A stretch of DNA of 64,000 nt, from positions 1 through 64,000 of the forward strand of contig JAAFAB010000004.1 of the NCBI GenBank assembly GCA_018222585.1. Reading direction: 5' to 3'. The position numbers and the translations under genes were made by a program. Under the pieces are notes generated by a model, which saw only the letters and a list, made by a program, of their open reading frames with translations, did no database searches and had not been told where the DNA came from. This stretch comes from Paracoccaceae bacterium (lineage in GTDB: Bacteria; Pseudomonadota; Alphaproteobacteria; Rhodobacterales; Rhodobacteraceae). Positions 27,633 through 35,570 of the stretch are shown piece after piece. Position 1 is the stretch's first letter; each line of letters starts with the position of its first letter.

Positions 27633-28097
27633 ATGAACCTCCAAGTCGATATGGCAACCCTTCCGCGCATGTCAGGCGAGTGCCTCTCTATCAGCCTCAG
27701 GTCATCGGATGAGGCTTTCGGCGGCCGACCTGCCCCCTGCAAACAACATGACGCAACCGCCAAGCCTCTTGCCGCGCTGTGGCGGTCGAACCTCGCAGGA
27801 CACAGCGTCAGTCGGATTTTGCCCGGAACTAGCAGCGATGGCACCGAAGGCCTGGATCAGGACAGGGAACCGACCGCAATCTTCGTTGAGCGGATGTTGG
27901 CGGACCCGATCATTCATCTCGTCATGCTGGCGGATGGAGTGTCGGAACAAGAGATCAGGACCCTCTACGGGATGCGTCTCCCGACGAAGATAGATGGGCG
28001 CGACCGACCTGATACATCAGTGTTGTCGATGCAGGAGAGGGACATTCCCGAACAGGGGCCGCGACCCGGCAGCCCTCGGCCGGGTATCGGTGAATGA
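27633..28097 (+). CDS. Hypothetical protein in transglutaminase locus
   Basis: The 154-residue protein from ATG 27633 (MNLQVDMATLPRMSGECLSI) has an AAGGA ribosome site nine bases ahead. No family is recognised for the whole. The best-formed part is about 90-125, FVERMLADPIIHLVMLADGV followed by SEQEIRTLYGMRLP, which reads like a short helical motif; the flanks are low in complexity. It follows the first transglutaminase gene after 87 bases and precedes the zinc-ribbon gene, so it may be part of the same transcript. Confidence 0.55.
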   Translation: MNLQVDMATLPRMSGECLSISLRSSDEAFGGRPAPCKQHDATAKPLAALWRSNLAGHSVSRILPGTSSDGTEGLDQDREPTAIFVERMLADPIIHLVMLADGVSEQEIRTLYGMRLPTKIDGRDRPDTSVLSMQERDIPEQGPRPGSPRPGIGE

Positions 28098-28165
28098 GCC
28101 TTGCAGGCGAACATCTTGCCCAAAAGGCCGCCACAGCAGACGTCGACGTGAGGAGGAAGCGGCAC

Positions 28166-28381
28166 GTGACGGAAGAGCACTTCACATCGCCGGACGATAT
28201 GATCACGCCTGCCAAAGCGGACGTGGCCGCAGAACGCTTGTGCCTGTCTTGCCGCAAGACCTTTCCGAGCGACGGGTTCGGACACCGGATCTGCCCTCGC
28301 TGCAAAGGGTCGAGTGTCTGGCGGAGCTCTGTCCCGGATCGCGGCTCGACCGGGCGCCAGCGCGGTGCCCGGACGTCGTGA
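28166..28381 (+). CDS. Small zinc-ribbon protein
   Basis: The 71-residue protein has one clear Cys4 zinc ribbon, LCLSCRKTFPSDGFGHRICP with a second CxxC (CPRC) and a basic tail. GTG 28166 is preceded by a perfect AGGAGG nine bases upstream; an in-frame ATG at 28094, overlapping the stop of the previous gene, would add 24 residues. The fold suggests binding of nucleic acid or protein. It ends seven bases before the second transglutaminase gene, so the two are very probably co-expressed. Confidence 0.7.
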   Translation: MTEEHFTSPDDMITPAKADVAAERLCLSCRKTFPSDGFGHRICPRCKGSSVWRSSVPDRGSTGRQRGARTS

Positions 28382-28388
28382 TTTCGCC

Positions 28389-29291
28389 ATGACCCGTCTC
28401 TCCATCACCCACAGGACACGCTATCGCTTTTACAACCCGGTGGTTCTGGCGCCACACCGGATGATGCTGCGCCCCCGCGAGACACCCGACCTGAGACTTC
28501 TTTCATTCAAACTGGATATTCGGCCTGAGGCGGTCATCGACTGGGCCCATGACGTGGCTGGCAATGTCGTGGCTTCGGCCAGCTTCCAGTCCAAAGTGCA
28601 GGAGCTGGAAATCATATCGCAGTCCCGCGTCGATCTGCGCGCGCCCGTCTGGCCGGTCTTTCCCATCTCGGCTTCCGCAGCATCCTATCCCTTCGCCTAT
28701 TCGCCAGACGAAAGGGCCGACCTCGGCGCGCTCATCCTGCCGCAGTACGAAGATCAAGGGCAGCGCCTGCAAGGCTGGGTCGAGTCTATCGTCGCGACGA
28801 GGCCAACCGACACGCTGGCCCTTCTGAAGGATGTCAGCAACGCGATCACAACGCAGATCGCCTATCAGGGACGCGAAACCGAAGGCACGCAGGGCCCGCT
28901 CGAGACGCTGGACCGTGGCTGGGGCACCTGCCGCGACTTCGCCGTACTCTTTGCCGAGGCTGTCCGGACTTTGGGGTTCGGAGCGCGGCTTGTCTCGGGT
29001 TACCTTTTCGATCCCTTCGAAAATACCGTCGGAACAACGGAGGCGGGCGCAACCCATGCCTGGGTGGAGGTTTTTGTCCCGGGAGCGGGATGGATACCTT
29101 TTGATCCAACGAACAGGTCTTTCGGTTCCGCAAATCTTGTGTCCGTCGCTGTTGCCCGGAATATTCATCAAATCTCGCCGGTTTCAGGCAGTTTCAGAGG
29201 CACGAACTCTGATTTCCGCGACCTTGACGTGACGGTAGATGTTCGCGCCGATGACAATCCTCAGACTGCGGACGGCAGCGGAGAAAGCTGA
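28389..29291 (+). CDS. Transglutaminase-like cysteine peptidase family protein
   Basis: The 300-residue protein has the N-terminal beta domain typical of bacterial transglutaminase-like proteins (MTRLSITHRTRYRFYNPV) and a complete catalytic core: Cys181 in WGTCRDF, His223 in THAWVEVF and Asp239 in PFDPTNRS. Such enzymes may act as proteases or form or hydrolyse amide bonds. There is no signal peptide, so it acts in the cytoplasm. ATG 28389 matches the family start. Its paralogue 1.7 kb upstream has lost the His. Neither alpha-E nor circularly permuted ATP-grasp genes, the usual partners of this family, are present here. Confidence 0.88.
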   Translation: MTRLSITHRTRYRFYNPVVLAPHRMMLRPRETPDLRLLSFKLDIRPEAVIDWAHDVAGNVVASASFQSKVQELEIISQSRVDLRAPVWPVFPISASAASYPFAYSPDERADLGALILPQYEDQGQRLQGWVESIVATRPTDTLALLKDVSNAITTQIAYQGRETEGTQGPLETLDRGWGTCRDFAVLFAEAVRTLGFGARLVSGYLFDPFENTVGTTEAGATHAWVEVFVPGAGWIPFDPTNRSFGSANLVSVAVARNIHQISPVSGSFRGTNSDFRDLDVTVDVRADDNPQTADGSGES

Positions 29292-29784
29292 TGCGTTGAA
29301 ACCGGAAGACGGTGTTAGGGAATGCGCGCATGGTCTTGGAAAAATACGCATGTCGTCCCCCCCCCTGCTTCAAAACTTTATTCGGTCAGCTTGACTTTAT
29401 TGCAGGTGCTGCGCCGACGACCTCTCGGTCACTTGGTGATACTCCCCCTTTGCCTCGCGGCGGTCCCGCAGGTCCGCATCCCCGATGGAATTCGCGTCCG
29501 AAGCACTGACGCAACCGAACCCGGCGGGATGTCGCAGGGTATGGCTATCGGAAGGTCACGGGTCGCATTGAGACATTGGATCAGCGGCCTGATGTCAGGA
29601 TAGGGCCTGTTGCGACTGGGCTGCCGATGCTGCAACTGCGAACTCAAGCAAAATCGACGTGGTCAGTTTGGGTTCGTCGCCGACCTTCGCCGCGCAAGGG
29701 TGAGAAGGTCCGGCCTGCGGGCGTCCGGTGCGGGGCATCCCCGAAGATCCCGGGAGTCTCAGCCCGGATGAGCCACCGCCGCCG
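29292..29784. other. Gap between the accessory segment and the efflux locus
   Basis: No convincing gene, RNA or repeat was found. The frames present are short, out of phase with any ribosome site and low in quality. The GC content seems lower than in the flanking efflux genes. The gap marks the right edge of the accessory segment that begins after tRNA-Pro; no copy of the tRNA 3' end was seen here by eye. Confidence 0.5.
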
Positions 29785-30435
29785 TCACGAGACAGCGGAG
29801 AGGAAGGTCGAGAGGCCGTAGTTGAACCGCTGTTCCCAATCCCGGGTCGACGGTCTCTCCCGCGGGCTGACCAGCACCTCGAGCATCGGCAGATGAAGCA
29901 TGTCCATCAGCAGCGCAGCCGCCGCGCAGGTGTCGGCGATCTTCAACTCGCCACGGGCGACAGCCAGGTCGAGTTCCCGTTTCAGCCGGGCCTGCTTGGT
30001 GCGGGGGCCGTTTTCCAGGCAGCGACTTGCCAGCCGCGGGTGGTGCTCGGCTTCGGCGATGGCCAGGCGCAGCAGGGCGATCGGCAGGTCCCAGGCTTCC
30101 GAGGGTTCGTCGAAGCGGAAGAGCCTTCGCACACGTGTTTCGAACGCCGCGCCGTCGTCCTCCAGCACATCCTGGCAGTGCAGCAAGGCGAACCGGCGTT
30201 CAAGATAGGCATCAAACAGCGAGTCGCGGTCCTGGAAGATGTCGTAAAGCGTCTGTTTCGACATTCCCGCGCGGCGGGCGATGGCGGACATGGTCATACC
30301 GGCCAGCCCGACCTCGCGGAACAGGTCGTCCAGCGCCGACAGGATGCGGTCGCGCCGCTCGCCCGGATCCATCGCGACGGGTCGCCCACGGGCCCGGCGC
30401 GGTTCGGCGGCGTCTTTCTGTGCATCCTCGGTCAT
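29785..30435 (-). CDS. TetR/AcrR-family repressor of the RND pump
   Basis: The 216-residue protein has an N-terminal TetR helix-turn-helix (about 20-65, GMTMSAIARRAGMSKQTLYD followed by IFQDRDSLFDAYLERRF) and a helical ligand domain of the AcrR type. It is divergent from the efflux operon with 150 bases between the starts, and a 16-bp perfect palindrome sits in this gap. The expected job is repression of the pump until a substrate binds. The ligand is unknown. Confidence 0.92.
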   Translation of the reverse strand: MTEDAQKDAAEPRRARGRPVAMDPGERRDRILSALDDLFREVGLAGMTMSAIARRAGMSKQTLYDIFQDRDSLFDAYLERRFALLHCQDVLEDDGAAFETRVRRLFRFDEPSEAWDLPIALLRLAIAEAEHHPRLASRCLENGPRTKQARLKRELDLAVARGELKIADTCAAAALLMDMLHLPMLEVLVSPRERPSTRDWEQRFNYGLSTFLSAVS

Positions 30436-30509
30436 TGCGGCCCTCCCTCCAGCTCTGCCCGCGCGGACGGGACGGATTGGGCTTGCAGATGGCCCGTCGC
30501 ACGATTTAA

Positions 30510-30525
30510 GAGACTCGCGAGTCTC
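30510..30525. promoter_or_regulatory. Palindromic operator in the TetR-RND gap
   Basis: GAGACTCGCGAGTCTC is a perfect 16-base palindrome, followed after ATAT by a partial copy GTGAGTC. It lies 75 bases from the TetR start and 60 from the adaptor start, the right place for a TetR operator controlling both directions. Confidence 0.75.
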
Positions 30526-30585
30526 ATATGTGAGTCACGGGCAGCCGCCAAGCGTTTTCCCTGTCTTCCCCGAAAGGAGCCTGAA

Positions 30586-31731
30586 ATGGCCCAGATCGTC
30601 CAGTCGCCCCTTCGGGCGTTCGTCACCGTGTTTGCCATCGTCCTTGCCGGATCGGTCCAGGCCCAGCAGGGGGGCGGAATGCCGCCGCCCGCCGTGACGG
30701 TGGAGACGATGCAGCCGCAGTCCCTGACACTCACCTCGACGCTGCCGGGCCGGGTTCGCGCCTCGGCCGAGGCAGAGGTCCGACCCCAGGTGAACGGCAT
30801 CATCACCGAACGCCTGTTCCGCGAAGGGTCCATGGTCAGCGAGGGCGATGTGCTGTTCCGCATCGATCCGACCAGCTACGAGGCCGCGGTGGCGCAGGCC
30901 CGCGCCTCGGTCAGCGCCGCGCAGGCCCAGTTGAGCGCCGCCGAACGCGACTATTCGCGCGTCACCGAGTTGAACGAGAGGGGCGTGGCGACCCAGGCGG
31001 CGATGGACACCGCCGTGTCGGCCCGCGATACCGCGCTGGCGCAGGTCAACGTGGCCGAGGCCGCCCTGCGGGCCGCCCAGATCCAGCTGGATCACAGCGA
31101 AGTCCGGGCCCGGCTCTCGGGGCGCATCGGCCTGTCCGAAGCCTCGCCCGGGTCGCTGGTCACCGCCAGCCAGGCGACCGCCTTGGCGACGATCCGCAAG
31201 CTGGACGTGGTGCATGTGGACGTCACCCAATCCGCCGCCGAGGTGCTGCAGCGCCGCCGCGGCGCCGGCGATGGTCTTGATGAGGCGCCGGTCTCGCTGA
31301 CCCTGGCCGATGGCACGGCCTTCGAGCACACCGGCCTGCTGACCGCGGCGGAGCCGCATGTCGACGAGCAGACCGGCGTGGTCGTCCTGCGGATCGAGTT
31401 CGTCAATCCCGACATGCTGCTGCTGCCCGGCATGTACGTCCAGGTCGAGATGCCGACCCGCCAGGTCGACGATGCCTTCCTCGTTCCGCAGGAAGCCGTC
31501 ACCCGCGACCGGCGCGGCAATCCGCAGACCATGGTGGTCGGCGCGGACGGCACGGTCGAGGTGCGGCCGCTGACGGTCCTGCAGGACCGGGGCGCCGACT
31601 GGGTGGTGATCGAGGGGCTGACGGCCGGCGACAAGGTCATCGTCGCCGGGCTGCAGCGGGCGGCACCGGGCGCGAAGGTCGCGCCCGAGGAACGCGAACG
31701 CACGGCCTCGGCCGCGGCGCTGACGGAGTAA
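30586..31731 (+). CDS. RND efflux periplasmic adaptor subunit
   Basis: A membrane-fusion protein that links the inner-membrane pump to an outer-membrane channel. The 381-residue chain has an export signal (about 1-27, ending VQAQQ), no lipobox cysteine, then the biotinyl-lipoyl-like halves around VRPQVNGIITERLFREGSMV and RARLSGRIGLSEASPGSLV flanking an alpha-hairpin (about 100-165), and the beta-barrel and membrane-proximal domains. ATG 30586 has AAGGAG eight bases ahead. The pump gene follows after nine bases. Confidence 0.93.
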   Translation: MAQIVQSPLRAFVTVFAIVLAGSVQAQQGGGMPPPAVTVETMQPQSLTLTSTLPGRVRASAEAEVRPQVNGIITERLFREGSMVSEGDVLFRIDPTSYEAAVAQARASVSAAQAQLSAAERDYSRVTELNERGVATQAAMDTAVSARDTALAQVNVAEAALRAAQIQLDHSEVRARLSGRIGLSEASPGSLVTASQATALATIRKLDVVHVDVTQSAAEVLQRRRGAGDGLDEAPVSLTLADGTAFEHTGLLTAAEPHVDEQTGVVVLRIEFVNPDMLLLPGMYVQVEMPTRQVDDAFLVPQEAVTRDRRGNPQTMVVGADGTVEVRPLTVLQDRGADWVVIEGLTAGDKVIVAGLQRAAPGAKVAPEERERTASAAALTE

Positions 31732-31740
31732 GGGTCGGAC

Positions 31741-34700
31741 ATGGCACGTTTCTTCATCGACCGGCCCATCTTCGCATGGGTCATCTCGATCATCATCATG
31801 GGGGTCGGCGTCCTGTCGATCCTGACCCTGCCGGTGGCGCAGTATCCGCAGATCGCGCCGCCCTCGATCAGCGTCAGCGCGGTCTATCCGGGCGCCTCGG
31901 CGCAGACGGTGGCCAATACCGTCACCCAGGTCATCGAGCAGCAGATGACCGGGCTGGACGGGATGCGCTACATGTCCTCCAACTCGTCCTCGGCGGGGAC
32001 ATCCTCCACCACCCTGACCTTCGAGACCGGAACCGACCCGGACATCGCGCAGGTGCAGGTGCAGAACAAGTTGTCACAGGCGATGCCCCTGCTGCCCGAA
32101 AGCGTGCAGCGGCAGGGGGTCACGGTGCGCAAGTCCTCGGCCGGGTTCCTGATGGTGATCTCGCTGATCTCGCCGGACGGGACGATGGACGAGACCGACC
32201 TTGCAGACTACCTGCAGACCAACCTCATCGACGAGATGTCGCGCATCGAGGGCGTGGGCTCGGTCCAGGTGTTCGGCTCGCAATACGCGATGCGGATCTG
32301 GCTCGATCCTTCCAAGCTGTCGGCCTACGAACTGACGCCCTCGGACGTGGTCGCCGCCGTGTCCTCGGAGAATGCCCAGATCTCGGCCGGTGCCTTCGGC
32401 AACAGGCCGGCGCCCGAAGGGCAGATGCTGAACGCCACGATCACCGCGCAATCGCTGCTGCAGACGCCCGAGGATTTCCGCCAGATCGTCCTGCGCGCCG
32501 AACCCAACGGTGGGCTCGTCCTGCTGGGGGACGTGGCCGAAGTCGAGATCGGCTCAGAGGGCTACAACTTCTCGGCCAGCTACAACGGCCAGGCCGCGAC
32601 CGGCATGGCAATCAGCCTGGCGCCGGGTGCCAACGCGCTCGATACCTCCGAACTGGTGCATGAGCGGATGGCCGAGTTCTCGGAGTTCTTCCCCGAGGGC
32701 ATCGACTACGTCGTGCCCTACGACACCACGCCCTTCGTCGAGATCTCGATCGAATCCGTGATCCACACGCTGATCGAGGCCATCGTGCTGGTGTTCCTGG
32801 TGATGTACCTGTTCCTGCAGAACTTCCGGGCGACACTTATCCCGACCCTGGCGGTGCCGGTGGTGCTTCTGGGCACCTTCGGGATCATGGCGGCCATGGG
32901 GTTCACCATCAACACCCTGACCATGCTGGCCATGGTGCTGGCCATCGGCCTGCTGGTCGATGACGCCATCGTGGTGGTCGAGAACGTCGAGCGGGTGATG
33001 GAAGAGGACGGCCTTGGCCCCTACGAGGCGACGAAGAAATCCATGGGCCAGATCACCGGGGCACTGATCGGCATCGCCATGGTGCTTTCGGCGGTCTTCG
33101 TGCCGATGGCCTTCTTCGGCGGGTCGACCGGGGTGATCTACCAGCAGTTCGCGATCACCATCGTCTCGGCCATGGCGCTGTCGGTGGTCGTCGCGCTGAC
33201 GCTGACGCCGGCGCTCTGCGCCACGATGCTGAAGCAGAGCCACGGCAAGCGGGGCGGTTTCTTCGGCCTGTTCAACCGCGGGTTCGATGCCACCCTGCGC
33301 GGCTATGGCCGTACGGTCGGCGGCATCGTCAAGCGGCCGGTGCGGGTCGGGATTATCTACCTCGCCCTGGTCGCGGCGATGGCGATGCTGTTCATGCGGA
33401 CCCCGACCGGCTTCCTGCCGGATGAGGACCAGGGGATCATGCTGGTGATGGTGCAGGCCCCGACCGGCGCGACGCTGGACCGGACCGAGGCGGTGATCGA
33501 GACGATCCAGCAGCACTTCCTGGAAAACGAGGCCGATGCGGTCGAGGCGGTGTTCGGCGTGGCGGGCTTCGGCTTTGCCGGGCAGGGGCAGAACATGGGT
33601 CTGGCCTTCGTGCGGATGAAGGACTGGTCCGAGCGCGAGGATCCCGCGCTCTCGGTGCAGGCCGTCGCCGGGCGGGCCTATGGCGCGCTGTCGCAGATCC
33701 AGGATGCCATGGTCTTCCCGATCGTGCCGCCCTCGGTGCCGGAACTGGGCAATGCCTCGGGCTTTGACATGTACCTGCAGGCCCGCGGCGGCCAGAGCCA
33801 CGAGGAACTGGTGGCCGCGCGCAACCAGCTTCTCGGGATGGCCTCGCAAAGCCCGCTGCTGGCCGGGGTGCGTCCCAACGGGCTCGAGGATGCCTCGCAG
33901 TTCAACCTGGACATCGACTGGCGCAAGGCGGGGGCCATGGGGGTCTCGGCCAGCGACGTGTCGCAGCTCCTGGGCATCGCCTGGGCCGGGTCCTACGTGA
34001 ACGACTTCCTCGACCAGGGCCGGATCAAGCGGGTTTATGTCCAGGGCGAGGCCGCCAGCCGTGCCACCCCCTCGGATATCGCCAAGTGGCGGGTGCGCAA
34101 CGCGACCGGCGGCCTTGTGCCCTTCGCCAACTTCGCCGAAGGCAACTGGCAGCTCGGAGCGCAGGGCGTCTATCGCTACAACGGCGTGCCCGCGTTGCAG
34201 ATCCAGGGCAATCCCGCACCCGGCGTCACCTCGGGCGAGGCGATGGCCGAGCTCGAGCGCCTGGCGGCCCAGCTTCCGCCGGGCTTTGGCATCTCCTGGA
34301 CCGGTCTCTCGCTGGAAGAACGCCAGTCGGGCAGCCAGGCACCGCTGCTCTATGCGCTGTCGCTCGCCGCGGTTTTCCTGTCGCTGGCCGCGCTCTACGA
34401 AAGCTGGTCGATCCCCTTCGCGGTGATGCTGGCGATGCCGATCGGGGTGCTTGGCGCCCTGGCCGGGGCCTGGCTGGGGGGCTACGAGAACGGCGTCTTC
34501 TTCCAGGTCGGCCTGCTGACCGTGATCGGCCTGACCGGCAAGAACGCGATCCTGATCGTCGAGTTCGCCCGGGACCGGATCGAGTCGGGCGAAGATCTTC
34601 TCTCGGCCACGGTCGAGTCCGCCCGCCAGAGGTTCCGGCCCATCGTGATGACCTCGATGGCCTTCTCGCTTGGCGTGCTGCCGTTGGTGCTGTCCATCGG

Positions 34701-34866
34701 GGCCGGCTCTGGCGGGCGCAATGCCATCGGCGCCGGGGTGCTGGGCGGGACGATCTCGGCCACCATCCTGGGTGTTCTGCTGGTGCCGCTGTTCTTCGTC
34801 ATCGTGACGCGCCTGTTCACCAGGCGGCGGACCCAGCAGGCACGCGGCGCGACGGCCAAGGTCTGA
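31741..34866 (+). CDS. RND multidrug efflux transporter (AcrB/MexB, HAE1 type)
   Basis: The 1041-residue inner-membrane proton/drug antiporter has the full AcrB layout: [19 protein letters not shown] first helix, two large periplasmic loops and twelve membrane helices. The proton-relay acidic pair is in [16 protein letters not shown] near 406-407 and the partner Lys in [14 protein letters not shown] near 931. It forms an operon with the adaptor gene nine bases upstream. No outer-membrane TolC/OprM-type gene follows, so the pump must use a channel encoded elsewhere. A terminator stands 80 bases downstream. Confidence 0.96.
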   Translation: MARFFIDRPIFAWVISIIIMGVGVLSILTLPVAQYPQIAPPSISVSAVYPGASAQTVANTVTQVIEQQMTGLDGMRYMSSNSSSAGTSSTTLTFETGTDPDIAQVQVQNKLSQAMPLLPESVQRQGVTVRKSSAGFLMVISLISPDGTMDETDLADYLQTNLIDEMSRIEGVGSVQVFGSQYAMRIWLDPSKLSAYELTPSDVVAAVSSENAQISAGAFGNRPAPEGQMLNATITAQSLLQTPEDFRQIVLRAEPNGGLVLLGDVAEVEIGSEGYNFSASYNGQAATGMAISLAPGANALDTSELVHERMAEFSEFFPEGIDYVVPYDTTPFVEISIESVIHTLIEAIVLVFLVMYLFLQNFRATLIPTLAVPVVLLGTFGIMAAMGFTINTLTMLAMVLAIGLLVDDAIVVVENVERVMEEDGLGPYEATKKSMGQITGALIGIAMVLSAVFVPMAFFGGSTGVIYQQFAITIVSAMALSVVVALTLTPALCATMLKQSHGKRGGFFGLFNRGFDATLRGYGRTVGGIVKRPVRVGIIYLALVAAMAMLFMRTPTGFLPDEDQGIMLVMVQAPTGATLDRTEAVIETIQQHFLENEADAVEAVFGVAGFGFAGQGQNMGLAFVRMKDWSEREDPALSVQAVAGRAYGALSQIQDAMVFPIVPPSVPELGNASGFDMYLQARGGQSHEELVAARNQLLGMASQSPLLAGVRPNGLEDASQFNLDIDWRKAGAMGVSASDVSQLLGIAWAGSYVNDFLDQGRIKRVYVQGEAASRATPSDIAKWRVRNATGGLVPFANFAEGNWQLGAQGVYRYNGVPALQIQGNPAPGVTSGEAMAELERLAAQLPPGFGISWTGLSLEERQSGSQAPLLYALSLAAVFLSLAALYESWSIPFAVMLAMPIGVLGALAGAWLGGYENGVFFQVGLLTVIGLTGKNAILIVEFARDRIESGEDLLSATVESARQRFRPIVMTSMAFSLGVLPLVLSIGAGSGGRNAIGAGVLGGTISATILGVLLVPLFFVIVTRLFTRRRTQQARGATAKV

Positions 34867-34945
34867 GCACGCCAAGGCTCCGGCAGGGGCGCGGGCGGAG
34901 GATCTGCCCCAAGCGCCCGCACCGTCCCGCTGGAGGGAATTCAGA

Positions 34946-34973
34946 AGAGCGGCCCCCGTGCGGGCCGCTCTTT
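34946..34973 (+). terminator. Terminator of the RND operon
   Basis: AGAGCGGCCC pairs perfectly with GGGCCGCTCT around a six-base loop, followed by TTT. It lies about 80 bases past the pump gene stop and before the convergent hypothetical gene. Confidence 0.8.
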
Positions 34974-35041
34974 GCCGTCGGTGCGAAGGCGATACGCCGG
35001 GGGTGATCTGTCGGAGACGGGAAGGCGCGGGCCACGGCGGC

Positions 35042-35413
35042 TCAGGCGCTGCTGATCGCTTCAGCAGAGGATTGCCCCGTGTCCGGGGCCAGGGCGGCGG
35101 CGTCCGGAGTCTCCGTCTCGGACGTATAGATCGGGAAATCCCCGTGCTTCAGGATATAGGCGCGGGAGGCCGCGGGCGTCTTGCAGGGGCGCCGGTCGAT
35201 GACGCCGCCGAGAATCGTCAGCCGGTAGACCGGCGCGCCATCCCAGTCGGTGCTCTGGAAGATCACCCGGTGGCAGATCAACTCCTGCAGCACCTCCAGC
35301 ACCTGCGGGCTTGGGCAGGTCTGCGCCATGTCGAAGGTCAGGCGATCACGGGGACCGTGAAAGCATTTTCCCAGCAAGGCGCGCGCCCGAGGCGACAGGT
35401 CCGGGGTCCGCAT
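35042..35413 (-). CDS. Hypothetical protein downstream of xylD
   Basis: From ATG 35413 (MRTPDLSPRARALLGKCFHG) the protein has 123 residues and a good ribosome site, GGAGGA. It holds a predicted helical segment LEVLQELICHRVIFQSTD, then a beta-like DWDGAPVYRLTILGGVIDRR, and an acidic tail. No family is recognised. The frame is open further upstream but without a ribosome site. It lies on the same strand as the sugar-acid genes, 157 bases after xylD, with a small repeat between, so a shared transcript is possible but not certain. Confidence 0.6.
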   Translation of the reverse strand: MRTPDLSPRARALLGKCFHGPRDRLTFDMAQTCPSPQVLEVLQELICHRVIFQSTDWDGAPVYRLTILGGVIDRRPCKTPAASRAYILKHGDFPIYTSETETPDAAALAPDTGQSSAEAISSA

Positions 35414-35534
35414 GATGTCCTCCCACATTTTGTTCCGCAAATGTTCTAGGTGCTGCGGCGGGGGAAGACAAGGCCGCCCGGGCAATAAACTTGCCCGGTC
35501 CAGATGGTCGGGCCCCCGTCGCGCGCTGCGTGGC

Positions 35535-35569
35535 GGGGGCTTGCGACGGGGGCTTGCGACGGGGGCTTC
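35535..35569. repeat. 13-bp tandem repeat at the end of xylD
   Basis: The unit GGGGGCTTGCGAC occurs twice in full (35535-35547, 35548-35560) and a third time in part. It lies right next to the xylD stop codon, outside the reading frame. It may be a slippage product. Confidence 0.7.
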
Positions 35570-35570
35570 G

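Noticed and set aside
29292-29784. Right-hand attachment site copying the tRNA-Pro 3' end
   Set aside because: The tRNA tail TTCGAATCTCGCCGCCCC was not seen again by eye in this gap or nearby, so an intact island boundary cannot be claimed.
32554-34875. Open frame of 773 codons opposite the RND pump gene
   Set aside because: Shadow frame; the pump on the plus strand is intact and conserved. The antisense product is Arg/His/Gln-rich.
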